Assembly (NCBI GenBank): GCA_900751035.1
Contig: CAADSF010000006.1
Span: forward strand, 1-8,128
Origin: an uncultured Oscillospiraceae bacterium
GTDB lineage: Bacteria > Bacillota > Clostridia > Oscillospirales > Oscillospiraceae
Direction: 5' to 3'
DNA: 8,128 bases
A program made the translations under genes and the position numbers. Position 1 is the first letter of the stretch; every line of letters starts with the position of its first letter. Shown here in pieces: positions 1-5,864 of the stretch. Under the pieces are notes generated by a model. It worked only from the letters and a program-made list of their open reading frames with translations, had not been told where the DNA came from and made no database searches.

Positions 1-1192
1 CCATGAAAGCCGGGAGCACCGCCGCTCCATGAAAATAGACCGCGTGCTCACGGGCAAATATACGGCCATCCCGATCTTCATCGGCGTGATGCTGCTGATC
101 TTCTATCTGACGTTCCATGTCATCGGGCAGGGATTGAGCGATCTGCTGGCCGATGGAATTGAGGCGCTGACCGTCGTGGTCGATCGGGCGCTGACAGCCT
201 ACGGGCTGAACCCGGTCGTGCAGAGCCTTGTCATTGACGGCATTTTTCAGGGCGTCGGCGCGGTTTTAAGCTTCCTGCCCATCATTGTGACGCTTTTTTT
301 CTTCCTGTCCATTTTAGAGGACACCGGCTATATGGCCCGTGTGGCGTTCGTGATGGACAAGCTGCTGCGGCGCATCGGATTGTCCGGCAAATCCGTCGTG
401 CCGATGCTCATCGGCTTCGGCTGCACGGTTCCAGCAGTCATGGCGGCGCGGACGCTCCCGTCGGAACGCGACCGCACCATGACCATCCTGCTCACGCCCT
501 TTATGAGCTGCTCTGCCAAAATTCCGATCTACGCGTTCTTCTCGGCGGCGTTCTTCCCGAAGTATGCCGCACTTGTGATGATTGGGCTGTATGTGCTCGG
601 CATTCTGTTCGGCATTCTCTCCGCGCTGGTGCTCAAATCCGCCTTTCGGGGCCGTCCGGTGCCGTTTGTGATGGAGCTGCCGAACTACCGGCTGCCGAGC
701 GTGAAAAGCGTCGCGCTTCTGCTCTGGGACAAGGCGAAGGACTTTATCGAGCGCGCGTTTACGGTCATTTTCCTTGCGACCATCGTCATCTGGTTCCTGC
801 AAAGCTTTGATACCCGGCTGGACGTTGTGACGAGCAGCGAGCAGAGCCTGCTTGCCATGGTCGGGCGCTGGCTCGCGCCCGTTTTCGCGCCGCTGGGCTT
901 TGCGGACTGGCGCTGCGCAACGGCGCTGATTACCGGCTTTATTGCAAAGGAATCCGTCGTCAGTACGCTCCAGATTCTGCTGGGTACCGCCGCCGTCTCG
1001 TCGCTCTTTACCGGGAAGGCCGCGCTGAGCTTTCTGGTCTTTACGCTTCTGTATACCCCGTGCGTGGCGGCCATCGCCGCCATCCGGCGCGAGACAGGCT
1101 CGGCGCTGCGGGCCGCGCTCATTGCGCTTTCCCAGTGCTGCATCGCGTGGCTGGCTGCGTTTGCGGTGTACCAGCTGGCGCTGCTGGTCTGA
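1..1192 (+). CDS. feoB: Ferrous iron transporter FeoB, C-terminal membrane part (5'-truncated)
   Basis: FeoB is the inner-membrane Fe(II) importer: an N-terminal cytosolic G domain followed by a polytopic membrane core. Only the core is present, about 396 residues of a protein usually 650-800 long. The frame is open to the window edge (first full codon at base 2, reading HESREHRRS before the methionine at 29), so that methionine is internal and not the start. Visible family signatures are the first Gate region (FLPIIVTLFFFLSILEDTGYM, then GFGCTVPAVMAARTL with the conserved Cys), the TPFMSCSAKIPIY segment, and the second Gate region (ITGFIAKESVVSTL, then LLYTPCVAAIAAIRRE). Many hydrophobic helices are evident. 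The protein ends just after the last helix, with no long cytosolic or FeoC-like tail. It is followed 8 bases later by a strong terminator, so it is the last gene of its transcript. The G domain, and any FeoA, would lie upstream of the window. Confidence 0.96.
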   Translation, partial: HESREHRRSMKIDRVLTGKYTAIPIFIGVMLLIFYLTFHVIGQGLSDLLADGIEALTVVVDRALTAYGLNPVVQSLVIDGIFQGVGAVLSFLPIIVTLFFFLSILEDTGYMARVAFVMDKLLRRIGLSGKSVVPMLIGFGCTVPAVMAARTLPSERDRTMTILLTPFMSCSAKIPIYAFFSAAFFPKYAALVMIGLYVLGILFGILSALVLKSAFRGRPVPFVMELPNYRLPSVKSVALLLWDKAKDFIERAFTVIFLATIVIWFLQSFDTRLDVVTSSEQSLLAMVGRWLAPVFAPLGFADWRCATALITGFIAKESVVSTLQILLGTAAVSSLFTGKAALSFLVFTLLYTPCVAAIAAIRRETGSALRAALIALSQCCIAWLAAFAVYQLALLV

Positions 1193-1200
1193 ATACGAAG

Positions 1201-1228
1201 AACTGCCGCCCGGCCGGGCGGCAGTTTT
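1201..1228 (+). terminator. Palindromic rho-independent terminator between convergent genes
   Basis: Bases 1201-1226 form a perfect 26-bp palindrome (13-base arms, aactgccgcccgg and its complement), which as RNA makes an 11-bp GC-rich stem with a 4-base loop. It runs straight into TTTT on the + strand, which suits FeoB termination. On the - strand the stem is followed by TTCTT, a weaker U tract. It may therefore also end the convergent phosphodiesterase transcript, whose stop lies about 20 bases away. Confidence 0.88.
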
Positions 1229-1247
1229 ATGTTCATTATACGTGGGT

Positions 1248-2072
1248 TCAAGCCTCCGGGTCGAAGCGCTCGAAGATGGGGATGCCTCCGGCGGCCTCGC
1301 AGGTCAGCATATCCTCCTTCGTGCGGATCGTCCAGTTGACCTCCTGTGCGCCCCAGACGCGGACGCACGAGCGCAGGCAGTAGCCGCTGCGGTCTTCAAA
1401 TTTATAGGCGATGAAGTCCGGGACCGTCAGGAAGTTCAGCAGCAGATTGCCCGCGATGAACCGCTTGTACCACGGCAGACCAGCCTTGTCCTTCTCGAAA
1501 TTCATGGAAAGCTGCCCGCGGCAGATTGCAGGGCGCAGCTTTTTCACGTCGATGAGCGCAAAGGGGTCAAACGATTCGATGCAGAACTCGCCCTGATAGC
1601 TGTCCAGCCGCTCGCAGACGGCCCTGGCCAGCGACATGTGATTGCCGCGTGCGGTCTTGAGCTCGATGATGAGCGGCGTTTCGTGCTCAAACAGCGCAAG
1701 CACCTCGTCAAAGGTCGGAATCTGCTCATCCGTGCCCTCAAGGCGGAGCTGCTTCATTTCGTCCAGCGTCAGATCCTCGATCTCACCCTCGACGTTCGCG
1801 CAGCGCTTCAAATCGGAGTCGTGGAAGACGGCAAGCGTGCCGTCCTTTAACAGATGCACGTCCAGCTCCGCGCCGAAGCCGCGCTCGATGGCCCGGCGGA
1901 ACGCAGGCAGAGAATTTTCCGGGACGACGGGCTTGTCATGATAGCCCCGATGGGCGTAGCGGTACTTTTTGAGAATCTCCCACTTCTGATGTCCCTTCCG
2001 GCACCGCAGCGCCAGCGTAAACAGCAGATCGAGCGCCAGAAGCACGATCAGGATGATACAGATTGTCAGCAT
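1248..2072 (-). CDS. Membrane-anchored glycerophosphodiester phosphodiesterase
   Basis: The family hydrolyses glycerophosphodiesters to glycerol-3-phosphate and an alcohol, using a metal-dependent TIM barrel. The 274-residue protein begins with one hydrophobic segment (about residues 2-22), then a basic linker. The GDPD domain starts with AHRG (H41, R42), followed by PENS (E52, N53), GAELDV (E69, D71), DGTLAVFHD (H84, D85), IPTFDEVL and PLIIELKT (E137, K139). These are the expected metal-binding and catalytic positions. The C-terminal strand reads VNWTIRTKED, close to the usual WTV/WTI barrel motif. I chose ATG at 2072 because it begins directly before the membrane segment and has a purine-rich GAAAGAAG 9-10 bases upstream. 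The frame extends to a TTG at 2132, but those 20 residues look non-coding. It probably works at the membrane on lipid-derived head groups or glycerol phosphates. No convincing promoter was seen. It converges on feoB. Confidence 0.93.
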   Translation of the reverse strand: MLTICIILIVLLALDLLFTLALRCRKGHQKWEILKKYRYAHRGYHDKPVVPENSLPAFRRAIERGFGAELDVHLLKDGTLAVFHDSDLKRCANVEGEIEDLTLDEMKQLRLEGTDEQIPTFDEVLALFEHETPLIIELKTARGNHMSLARAVCERLDSYQGEFCIESFDPFALIDVKKLRPAICRGQLSMNFEKDKAGLPWYKRFIAGNLLLNFLTVPDFIAYKFEDRSGYCLRSCVRVWGAQEVNWTIRTKEDMLTCEAAGGIPIFERFDPEA

Positions 2073-2172
2073 GGTTACAGACTTCTTTCTTGCTATATTT
2101 TTAAGATAGGCTTGAGCAGCACTGAAACCCAAAACACAAACCAGCGAAGCGTTTCCGACGCGCCTCCGGCGG

Positions 2173-2206
2173 CCCTATCTTTTCTCTCGCAAGAGAAAAG
2201 ATAGGG
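2173..2206. repeat. Perfect 15-bp inverted repeat with 4-base loop
   Basis: The left arm (2173-2187, ccctatcttttctct) and right arm (2192-2206) are exact reverse complements around cgca. A second partial copy of the right arm (GGAGAAAAGAG, 2206-2216) follows directly, so the left arm could pair with either. It lies about 100 bases upstream of the phosphodiesterase start. There is no T tract on either strand, so it is not a classic terminator. It is probably a dispersed intergenic palindrome or a transcript-stabilising hairpin. Confidence 0.8.
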
Positions 2207-2323
2207 GAGAAAAGAGTGCTTGGACGCGGTTGGTGCATCCTGCAGGTGCAATTCAGGCAAGTACCAATTTTTTAGTCGTTGCAAGCACACCGAGTCCCCC
2301 TACAAGCGCTTTGGTACGCGCCG

Positions 2324-2346
2324 CCTGTTACGGGACACCAAGTTTG
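2324..2346 (+). repeat. Direct repeat module A, left copy
   Basis: The 23-base block starting cctgttacgggac is found again at 7858-7880 in the same orientation, differing at one base (ACACC versus ACTCC). Each copy has a GGTAC a short distance upstream, and downstream (2386-2418 here) a weaker match reading tgc..tcgaaat...gtacgaatt. It marks the start of the left repeat cluster. Confidence 0.8.
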
Positions 2347-2423
2347 ATAGTAGCTACCTTTGAATATCTGCGGTAAAAACGCTTTGCAGTCGAAATTTGC
2401 AGAGTTGTACGAATTCGCAGCAG

Positions 2424-2500
2424 TCCCCTCAAGGCCTCCTCTTGCCGTGCCCTGCGCGGTAAGGGGAGGTGGCATTTGCGTCAGCAAATGCCGGAGGGGA
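2424..2500 (+). repeat. 77-bp structured intergenic repeat with terminal inverted ends
   Basis: The element is bounded by TCCCCTC (2424-2430) and GAGGGGA (2494-2500), which are exact reverse complements. Inside, 2435-2447 pairs with 2457-2469 as a 13-bp stem with two G-U pairs, if read as + strand RNA. Then 2471-2479 pairs perfectly with 2484-2492 (ggcatttgc / gcaaatgcc, loop gtca). The framework AGGGGAGGT - hairpin - GGAGGGGAT resembles short palindromic repeats that I recall from gut Firmicutes genomes; this is from memory and not a database match. It is preceded by a GTACGAATTCGC module. Confidence 0.72.
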
Positions 2501-2542
2501 TGTGTGCCAGATTTCAGAGTGCTCCGAAAATTGTTACGTTCG

Positions 2543-2649
2543 AATCCCCTCAGGCGCTACGCGCCAGCGTCCCTACCCTCTTTGGCCCTTCGGGCCATTT
2601 CCCCCTGACAGGGGGAATCGGCCCCTTGTGCCCAAGGGGAGCCTTGGGG
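2543..2649 (-). repeat. Related structured repeat, inverted copy with several hairpins
   Basis: Read on the - strand, this stretch ends with GGCGC-GTA-GCGCC-TGAGGGGAT, the same framework as the end of the element at 2424-2500 but with a different stem. Four hairpins follow each other on the + strand: 2553-2565 (ggcgc/gcgcc), 2584-2596 (ggccc/gggcc), 2599-2617 (ttccccc/gggggaa) and 2622-2639 (ccccttg/caagggg). There is no sign of protein coding beyond low-complexity translation. It looks like a second member of the same dispersed family in opposite orientation. Confidence 0.65.
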
Positions 2650-2651
2650 TG

Positions 2652-2720
2652 TACGAATTCGCCGAAAAGTTCTGTTAAATCGGTGCATCCTGCCGGGTCG
2701 ATGTAGGCATCGACCCCTAC
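2652..2720 (+). repeat. GAATTCGCCGAA module plus variable-stem hairpin
   Basis: Bases 2652-2693 (TACGAATTCGCCGAA ... GGTGCATCCTGC) match 7969-8010 closely. They are followed by a hairpin: 2695-2703 (gggtcgatg) pairs perfectly with 2708-2716 around TAGG, then CTAC. On the - strand the hairpin reads GTAGGGG-stem-CCC, the same frame as three hairpins in the right cluster. Lying about 20 bases after the MFS stop, it could act as a 3'-end hairpin for that transcript, though no U tract follows. The 12-mer GGTGCATCCTGC also occurs alone at 2232-2243. Confidence 0.78.
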
Positions 2721-2740
2721 AAAGGTTATGCGGCTAACAC

Positions 2741-4075
2741 TCAATCGTCCATTTCCTCGAACGCTTCCAGTCCCCTCTTGGCTTCGGCCTTGGCGTCGCC
2801 GTGGTGGACGAAGAGCATCGTCACGAAGCTCAGCGCGACGAACAGCGCGGCGTACGGGAACAGGACGCGGTAGTCGATCTTGCGCATGAGCGTACCGGCG
2901 GCGATGGGCGTGACGACCTGCGCGGCCATGGAGGCCGTGTAGTAATAGCCCGTGAATTTGCCGATGTCCGAGCCTTTGCACATTTCGACGACCATCGGAA
3001 GCGAGTTGACGTTGATCGCGGCCCACGCAAGGCCGACAAGGGCGAAGACGACGAACATAATGGCGTTGATCGAGGAGAATGTCGTTGTGAGCACATAGCC
3101 GCTGGCAAAGCAGACGGCAAGCAGGATGATGCCGCCCTGAATGGTGCGCTTGCGGCCGATTTTCGAGGCAATCTGGCCGATGGGGATATACGAGACAATG
3201 GCGCCTGCCGTGGCGATGAGCAGGCAGGTCGACGCGCCGCCGAGACCCTGCCCCATGACGACATCGACATACGTCGAGAACCACGTCGTCACGCCGTTAT
3301 AGCCGATGAACCAGAGCGCGATGGAGGCCAGCAGGAAGCCGAGGCTCTTTTTGACGGGCTTCGGGAGCGTCTCGTGGCCGCTGCCGTCGTCCTGCGCGAG
3401 ATTCCATTCGGGGTGCTGCTTTTCAAGCGCCTGATTTTCTGCCGTGAGCTTCGGCTCCTTGATGGTGAGGAAGAGCACAGCGACGGCGAGGAACATGATG
3501 GCCGAGACGACGATGAACAGCGGCTGATAGTTTATATGCTCCACGCCGGCGGTCCTGGAGTTGGGATAGAGCACAGCCGCGACGCCGAGATACAGAATGC
3601 CGCCGACCGCGCCCATCAGATTGATGATGGCGTTCGCGCGCGAGCGCAGGGGTTTGGGCGTCACGTCGGGCATGAGGGCGACGGCGGGAGAGCGGTACGT
3701 TCCCATGGCGACGAGCAGCAGGCCGAGGACGATGACGAACGAGGCCGTCTTGAAGCCGGAGGGCTGGGCGGCGTAGCTGTTGTCGAGCAGCGGGAGGATA
3801 TTCATCAGGATGATGGCGCAGCCGGTGCCAAAGAGGATAAAGGGCATCCGCTTGCCGAGCTTTGAATGGCTCTTATCCGAGACGGAGCCGAAGAACGGCA
3901 GCAGGAACAGCGCCAGAATGTTGTCCGCCGCCATGATCGCGCCGGAGAAGGTTTCGTTCATGTGGAAGGTCTTCGTGAGGATGAGCGGCACGATGCTGTC
4001 GTACATCTGCCAGAACGCGCAGATGGACAAGAACGCGAGGCCGACCAGAATGGTGCGCTTGTTGTTGAGCTTCAT
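2741..4075 (-). CDS. MFS transporter, SLC45-like (probable sugar transporter)
   Basis: The 444-residue protein is very hydrophobic, with about 12 predicted membrane helices in two halves. They are joined by a hydrophilic loop around residues 205-245 (KEPKLTAENQALEKQHPEWN...). MFS motif A appears after helix 2 as GSVSDKSHSKLGKRMP (residues 63-78), and its echo in the second half is GQIASKIGRKR. RSPAVALMPDVTPKPLRSRAN followed by INLMG resembles the SLC45/sucrose-transporter-like branch, whose known members move disaccharides or related sugars with protons. The substrate here cannot be read from sequence. The start is the ATG whose last bases overlap the HAD stop (ATGA), with AGAGAGAA upstream. 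The open frame continues to 4402, but that part is a shadow of the HAD gene. It is the second gene of the HAD-MFS operon and is likely translationally coupled. Confidence 0.9.
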   Translation of the reverse strand: MKLNNKRTILVGLAFLSICAFWQMYDSIVPLILTKTFHMNETFSGAIMAADNILALFLLPFFGSVSDKSHSKLGKRMPFILFGTGCAIILMNILPLLDNSYAAQPSGFKTASFVIVLGLLLVAMGTYRSPAVALMPDVTPKPLRSRANAIINLMGAVGGILYLGVAAVLYPNSRTAGVEHINYQPLFIVVSAIMFLAVAVLFLTIKEPKLTAENQALEKQHPEWNLAQDDGSGHETLPKPVKKSLGFLLASIALWFIGYNGVTTWFSTYVDVVMGQGLGGASTCLLIATAGAIVSYIPIGQIASKIGRKRTIQGGIILLAVCFASGYVLTTTFSSINAIMFVVFALVGLAWAAINVNSLPMVVEMCKGSDIGKFTGYYYTASMAAQVVTPIAAGTLMRKIDYRVLFPYAALFVALSFVTMLFVHHGDAKAEAKRGLEAFEEMDD

Positions 4076-4878
4076 TTCGGTTCTCTCTTTTCTAATGTAT
4101 TGAGGACTTCGCGGATATTCTGCATACAATACGTCGGCTGAACGCCGTATTTTTCGATATCGTCCATCACGCCCTCGCCGGACAGTACGAAGATCGTGTC
4201 GATCCCGGCGTTCACGCCGCAGGCGATGTCGGTATACACCCGGTCGCCGATGAGGCACGTCTCGCGCGGTGAAAAGCCCGTCTGCTCCATGGAAAGCCTC
4301 GCCATTTCGGGCTGCGGCTTGCCGATGACCTTCGGGCGGCGGCCCGTCGCAGTATGGAGCATTTCGATCACGCTGCCGCAGTCCGGCGCGCTGCCGTACC
4401 ACGTCGGGCAGACGAGATCGGGGTGCGTGGCGACGTAATCCGCGCCCCGGTTCAGGAGAATGCAGCAGCTTTCCAGCTTTTCATAGGTCAGTTCCGTGTC
4501 GTAGCCCAGAAGCACAACGGAAATATCGTCCCGCAGCGTCTCGGCTACCCGCAGCCCTGCCAGACGAAGCTGATTTTTAAGAGATTCCGTTCCGCAGACA
4601 TAATAGACCGTATCCGGCCGGTAGCAGCCCCGCAGATACCGAATCGCTGCGTCCGCACTGGTCAGGAAATCGTCGGGGAAGGCCTCGATGCCGAGGCGGG
4701 CCATTTTGGCGATATAGGCGTCTGTGCCGCGCGAGGAATTGTTCGTCAGGAACAGATACCGTCCGCCGATGGAACGCACGTAGCGCAGGAAGTCCAGCGT
4801 GCCGTCGAAGAGCGTTTCGCTTAAATAGATTGTGCCGTCCATGTCCAGCAGGAACAGCCGTTTTTCCGCAAGAGACAT
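4072..4878 (-). CDS. HAD-superfamily phosphatase, NagD/AraL type
   Basis: These cytosolic phosphatases use an aspartyl-phosphate intermediate and act on sugar phosphates, glycerol phosphate, nucleotides or damaged metabolites. All four HAD motifs are visible in the 268 residues: DMDGT (D12 nucleophile, D14), FLTNNSSR (T45, N46), GKPQPEM (K187) and IGDRVYTDI (D212, D217). The region between, with GYDTELTYEKL, GADYVATHPD and TWYGSAPDCGSVIE, is the C2-type cap typical of NagD, AraL and PGP-like enzymes. The substrate is unknown. The start at 4878 has a strong GGAGGT five bases upstream. The frame is open to 4956, but those 26 residues cover the promoter. Its stop overlaps the MFS start. It is read from the TTGTCA/TATAAT promoter at 4907-4935. 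Confidence 0.93.
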   Translation of the reverse strand: MSLAEKRLFLLDMDGTIYLSETLFDGTLDFLRYVRSIGGRYLFLTNNSSRGTDAYIAKMARLGIEAFPDDFLTSADAAIRYLRGCYRPDTVYYVCGTESLKNQLRLAGLRVAETLRDDISVVLLGYDTELTYEKLESCCILLNRGADYVATHPDLVCPTWYGSAPDCGSVIEMLHTATGRRPKVIGKPQPEMARLSMEQTGFSPRETCLIGDRVYTDIACGVNAGIDTIFVLSGEGVMDDIEKYGVQPTYCMQNIREVLNTLEKREPK

Positions 4879-4906
4879 TGCATACCTCCATGGATTGATA
4901 AAAAAT

Positions 4907-4935
4907 ATTATACTGCGTCCCGCGCCGTTTGACAA
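4907..4935 (-). promoter_or_regulatory. Sigma-A-type promoter for the HAD-MFS operon
   Basis: Read on the - strand, TTGTCA (4930-4935) and a perfect TATAAT (4907-4912) are separated by exactly 17 bases. The predicted transcription start is near 4900. This gives a leader of about 22 bases containing the GGAGGT of the HAD gene (4884-4889). The -35 box overlaps that of the opposite promoter. Confidence 0.88.
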
Positions 4936-4957
4936 GCGCCGGAGAAGATCATACAAT
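4929..4957 (+). promoter_or_regulatory. Sigma-A-type promoter for the GNAT gene
   Basis: A consensus TTGACA (4929-4934) and TACAAT (4952-4957, one mismatch to TATAAT) are separated by 17 bases. Transcription should start near 4964, giving a leader of about 30 bases with AAAGGAA (4979-4985) ahead of the ATG. Five of its -35 bases are shared with the - strand promoter. Confidence 0.87.
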
Positions 4958-4993
4958 ACACATCAGAAAAAATGACTGAAAGGAAGCCGCACG

Positions 4994-5809
4994 ATGCTGA
5001 ACGAACTGCGCACGCTCACGCCGTATCTGGACTTTATTCACGCCTGCAATGCAGACCCCGACTACCGCGACCCCATGCTGCTCACAGAGCAGCAGCTGCG
5101 CCGGAATCTGCTGGACGCGCCGGAAAACCCGAATACGCGCGTGTTCGGGACATTTGAAGGAGAAGCAATCACAGGCGTGTTCGCGCTGCTGGTGCTGGAG
5201 GACGAGCAGTATCTGGAGCTTCTGGCCGGGCTTTCCAGAAGCGCGGCGGCATATGACGCGCTGCTTGCGCACCTGAGCGCGGCTTATCCCGGCTACCAGG
5301 CGGATTTCGTCTACAACCCGCGCAACCGGCTTCTGCAGGCGGCTCTCAAAACGCTGGGCGCGGAGTTTGAGCCGGAGCAGCAGAAGCTCGTCCTGCGGCG
5401 AACCGTTCCGTATGCGCCGGATGTGCGCATCGTGCCCTATCGTCCGGAATACCGGACGCAGTATCTGGCCCTGCACACTGTAGATCGCTATTGGACGGGC
5501 GAACGCGTGCTGGCTGCGCCGGAAATTTTCCGCGTTCTGCTGGCAATCGAGGACGGCGCGGTTTCCGGCTATCTCGACCTGACCCATAACAGCACGGAAA
5601 ACGAGCCGTATGACCTGTTTGTCCGCGAGGAACGCCGCAGGCGCGGTCTTGGCCGTGCGCTTCTGGCAGCGGCAGTGCAGGAAAACAGACCGAACGGCAT
5701 GGCGCTTCTGGTCGACATCGACAACGAGGCCGCCATCGCCCTGTACGAATCGCAGGGCTTCGCCCGCGCCGAGGGCGAAAACAACATCACAGCTCACGTC
5801 CGGCTGTAA
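4994..5809 (+). CDS. GNAT-family N-acetyltransferase
   Basis: GNAT enzymes transfer an acetyl group from acetyl-CoA to an amine on a small molecule or protein. The C-terminal part of this 271-residue protein carries the acetyl-CoA pyrophosphate-binding motif (VREERRRRGLGRALL; R217-G218-L219-G220-R221). It is followed by VDIDNEAAIALYESQGF (N244, Y251, F256), the usual NxxAxxLYexxGF element. The first 150 or so residues (including VFGTFEGEAITGVFALLVLEDEQYLELL) have GNAT-like strand patterns but no clear CoA loop, so a degenerate first GNAT domain is possible. The start at 4994 is supported by AAAGGAA at good spacing and by the promoter upstream. The gene stands alone, divergent from the HAD-MFS operon and convergent with the VanW gene. 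Its acceptor substrate cannot be inferred. Confidence 0.9.
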   Translation: MLNELRTLTPYLDFIHACNADPDYRDPMLLTEQQLRRNLLDAPENPNTRVFGTFEGEAITGVFALLVLEDEQYLELLAGLSRSAAAYDALLAHLSAAYPGYQADFVYNPRNRLLQAALKTLGAEFEPEQQKLVLRRTVPYAPDVRIVPYRPEYRTQYLALHTVDRYWTGERVLAAPEIFRVLLAIEDGAVSGYLDLTHNSTENEPYDLFVREERRRRGLGRALLAAAVQENRPNGMALLVDIDNEAAIALYESQGFARAEGENNITAHVRL

Positions 5810-5819
5810 CGCAGCAAAA

Positions 5820-5859
5820 CCCCGGCGGCCCATACGGGCTGCCGGGGTCTGGTGTTTTT
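5820..5859 (+). terminator. Rho-independent terminator, probably bidirectional
   Basis: Bases 5820-5831 (ccccggcggccc) pair with 5836-5847 around ATAC as a 12-bp stem with a single G-U pair. On the + strand the stem is followed by TCTGGTGTTTTT. On the - strand it is followed by TTTTGC. It sits 10 bases after the GNAT stop and about 20 bases past the convergent VanW stop, so it probably serves both. Confidence 0.88.
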
Positions 5860-5864
5860 GCGGG

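Larger units (their letters stand above)
2073..2740. other. 668-base gene-free region with hairpin repeats
   Basis: No open frame here has both a plausible start signal and protein-like composition. The short frames present read through palindromes and repeats. The stretch is made of a long hairpin near the phosphodiesterase start (2173-2206), then a chain of short repeated modules (from about 2224 to 2720). Several of the modules recur in the right-hand cluster after 7836. Bases 2347-2410 are AT-richer and only weakly repeat-like. The region separates the stop of the MFS gene from the start of the phosphodiesterase gene, both on the - strand. Confidence 0.8.

Noticed and set aside
29..1192. 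ATG at 29 as the true start of a short FeoB-like protein
   Set aside because: The frame is open upstream to the window edge and the residues before it read like the linker between the G domain and the first helix. The gene is cut by the window.
2229..2274. Terminator-like hairpin (TTGGTGC ... GTACCAA then TTTTTT) on the + strand
   Set aside because: The stem is only 7 bp with a G-U pair and a long loop, and no + strand gene upstream would need it.
2272..2706. Several small open frames in the left gene-free region
   Set aside because: They translate hairpins and repeat modules (GC-rich Pro/Arg/Gly strings), and overlap on both strands without ribosome binding sites.
2801..3865. Long + strand open frame opposite the MFS gene
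   Set aside because: Its translation is a low-complexity Arg/Asp/Glu/Gly-rich shadow of the GC-rich transporter gene, with no ribosome binding site.
4076..4402. N-terminal extension of the MFS protein
   Set aside because: The extra residues are Arg-rich, out of frame with the HAD gene they overlap, and unlike any MFS N-terminus. The ATG at 4075 fits the first helix.
4949..5833. Long - strand open frame opposite the GNAT gene
   Set aside because: The GNAT frame has conserved motifs, a promoter and a ribosome binding site. This frame has none and would cover both divergent promoters and a terminator.
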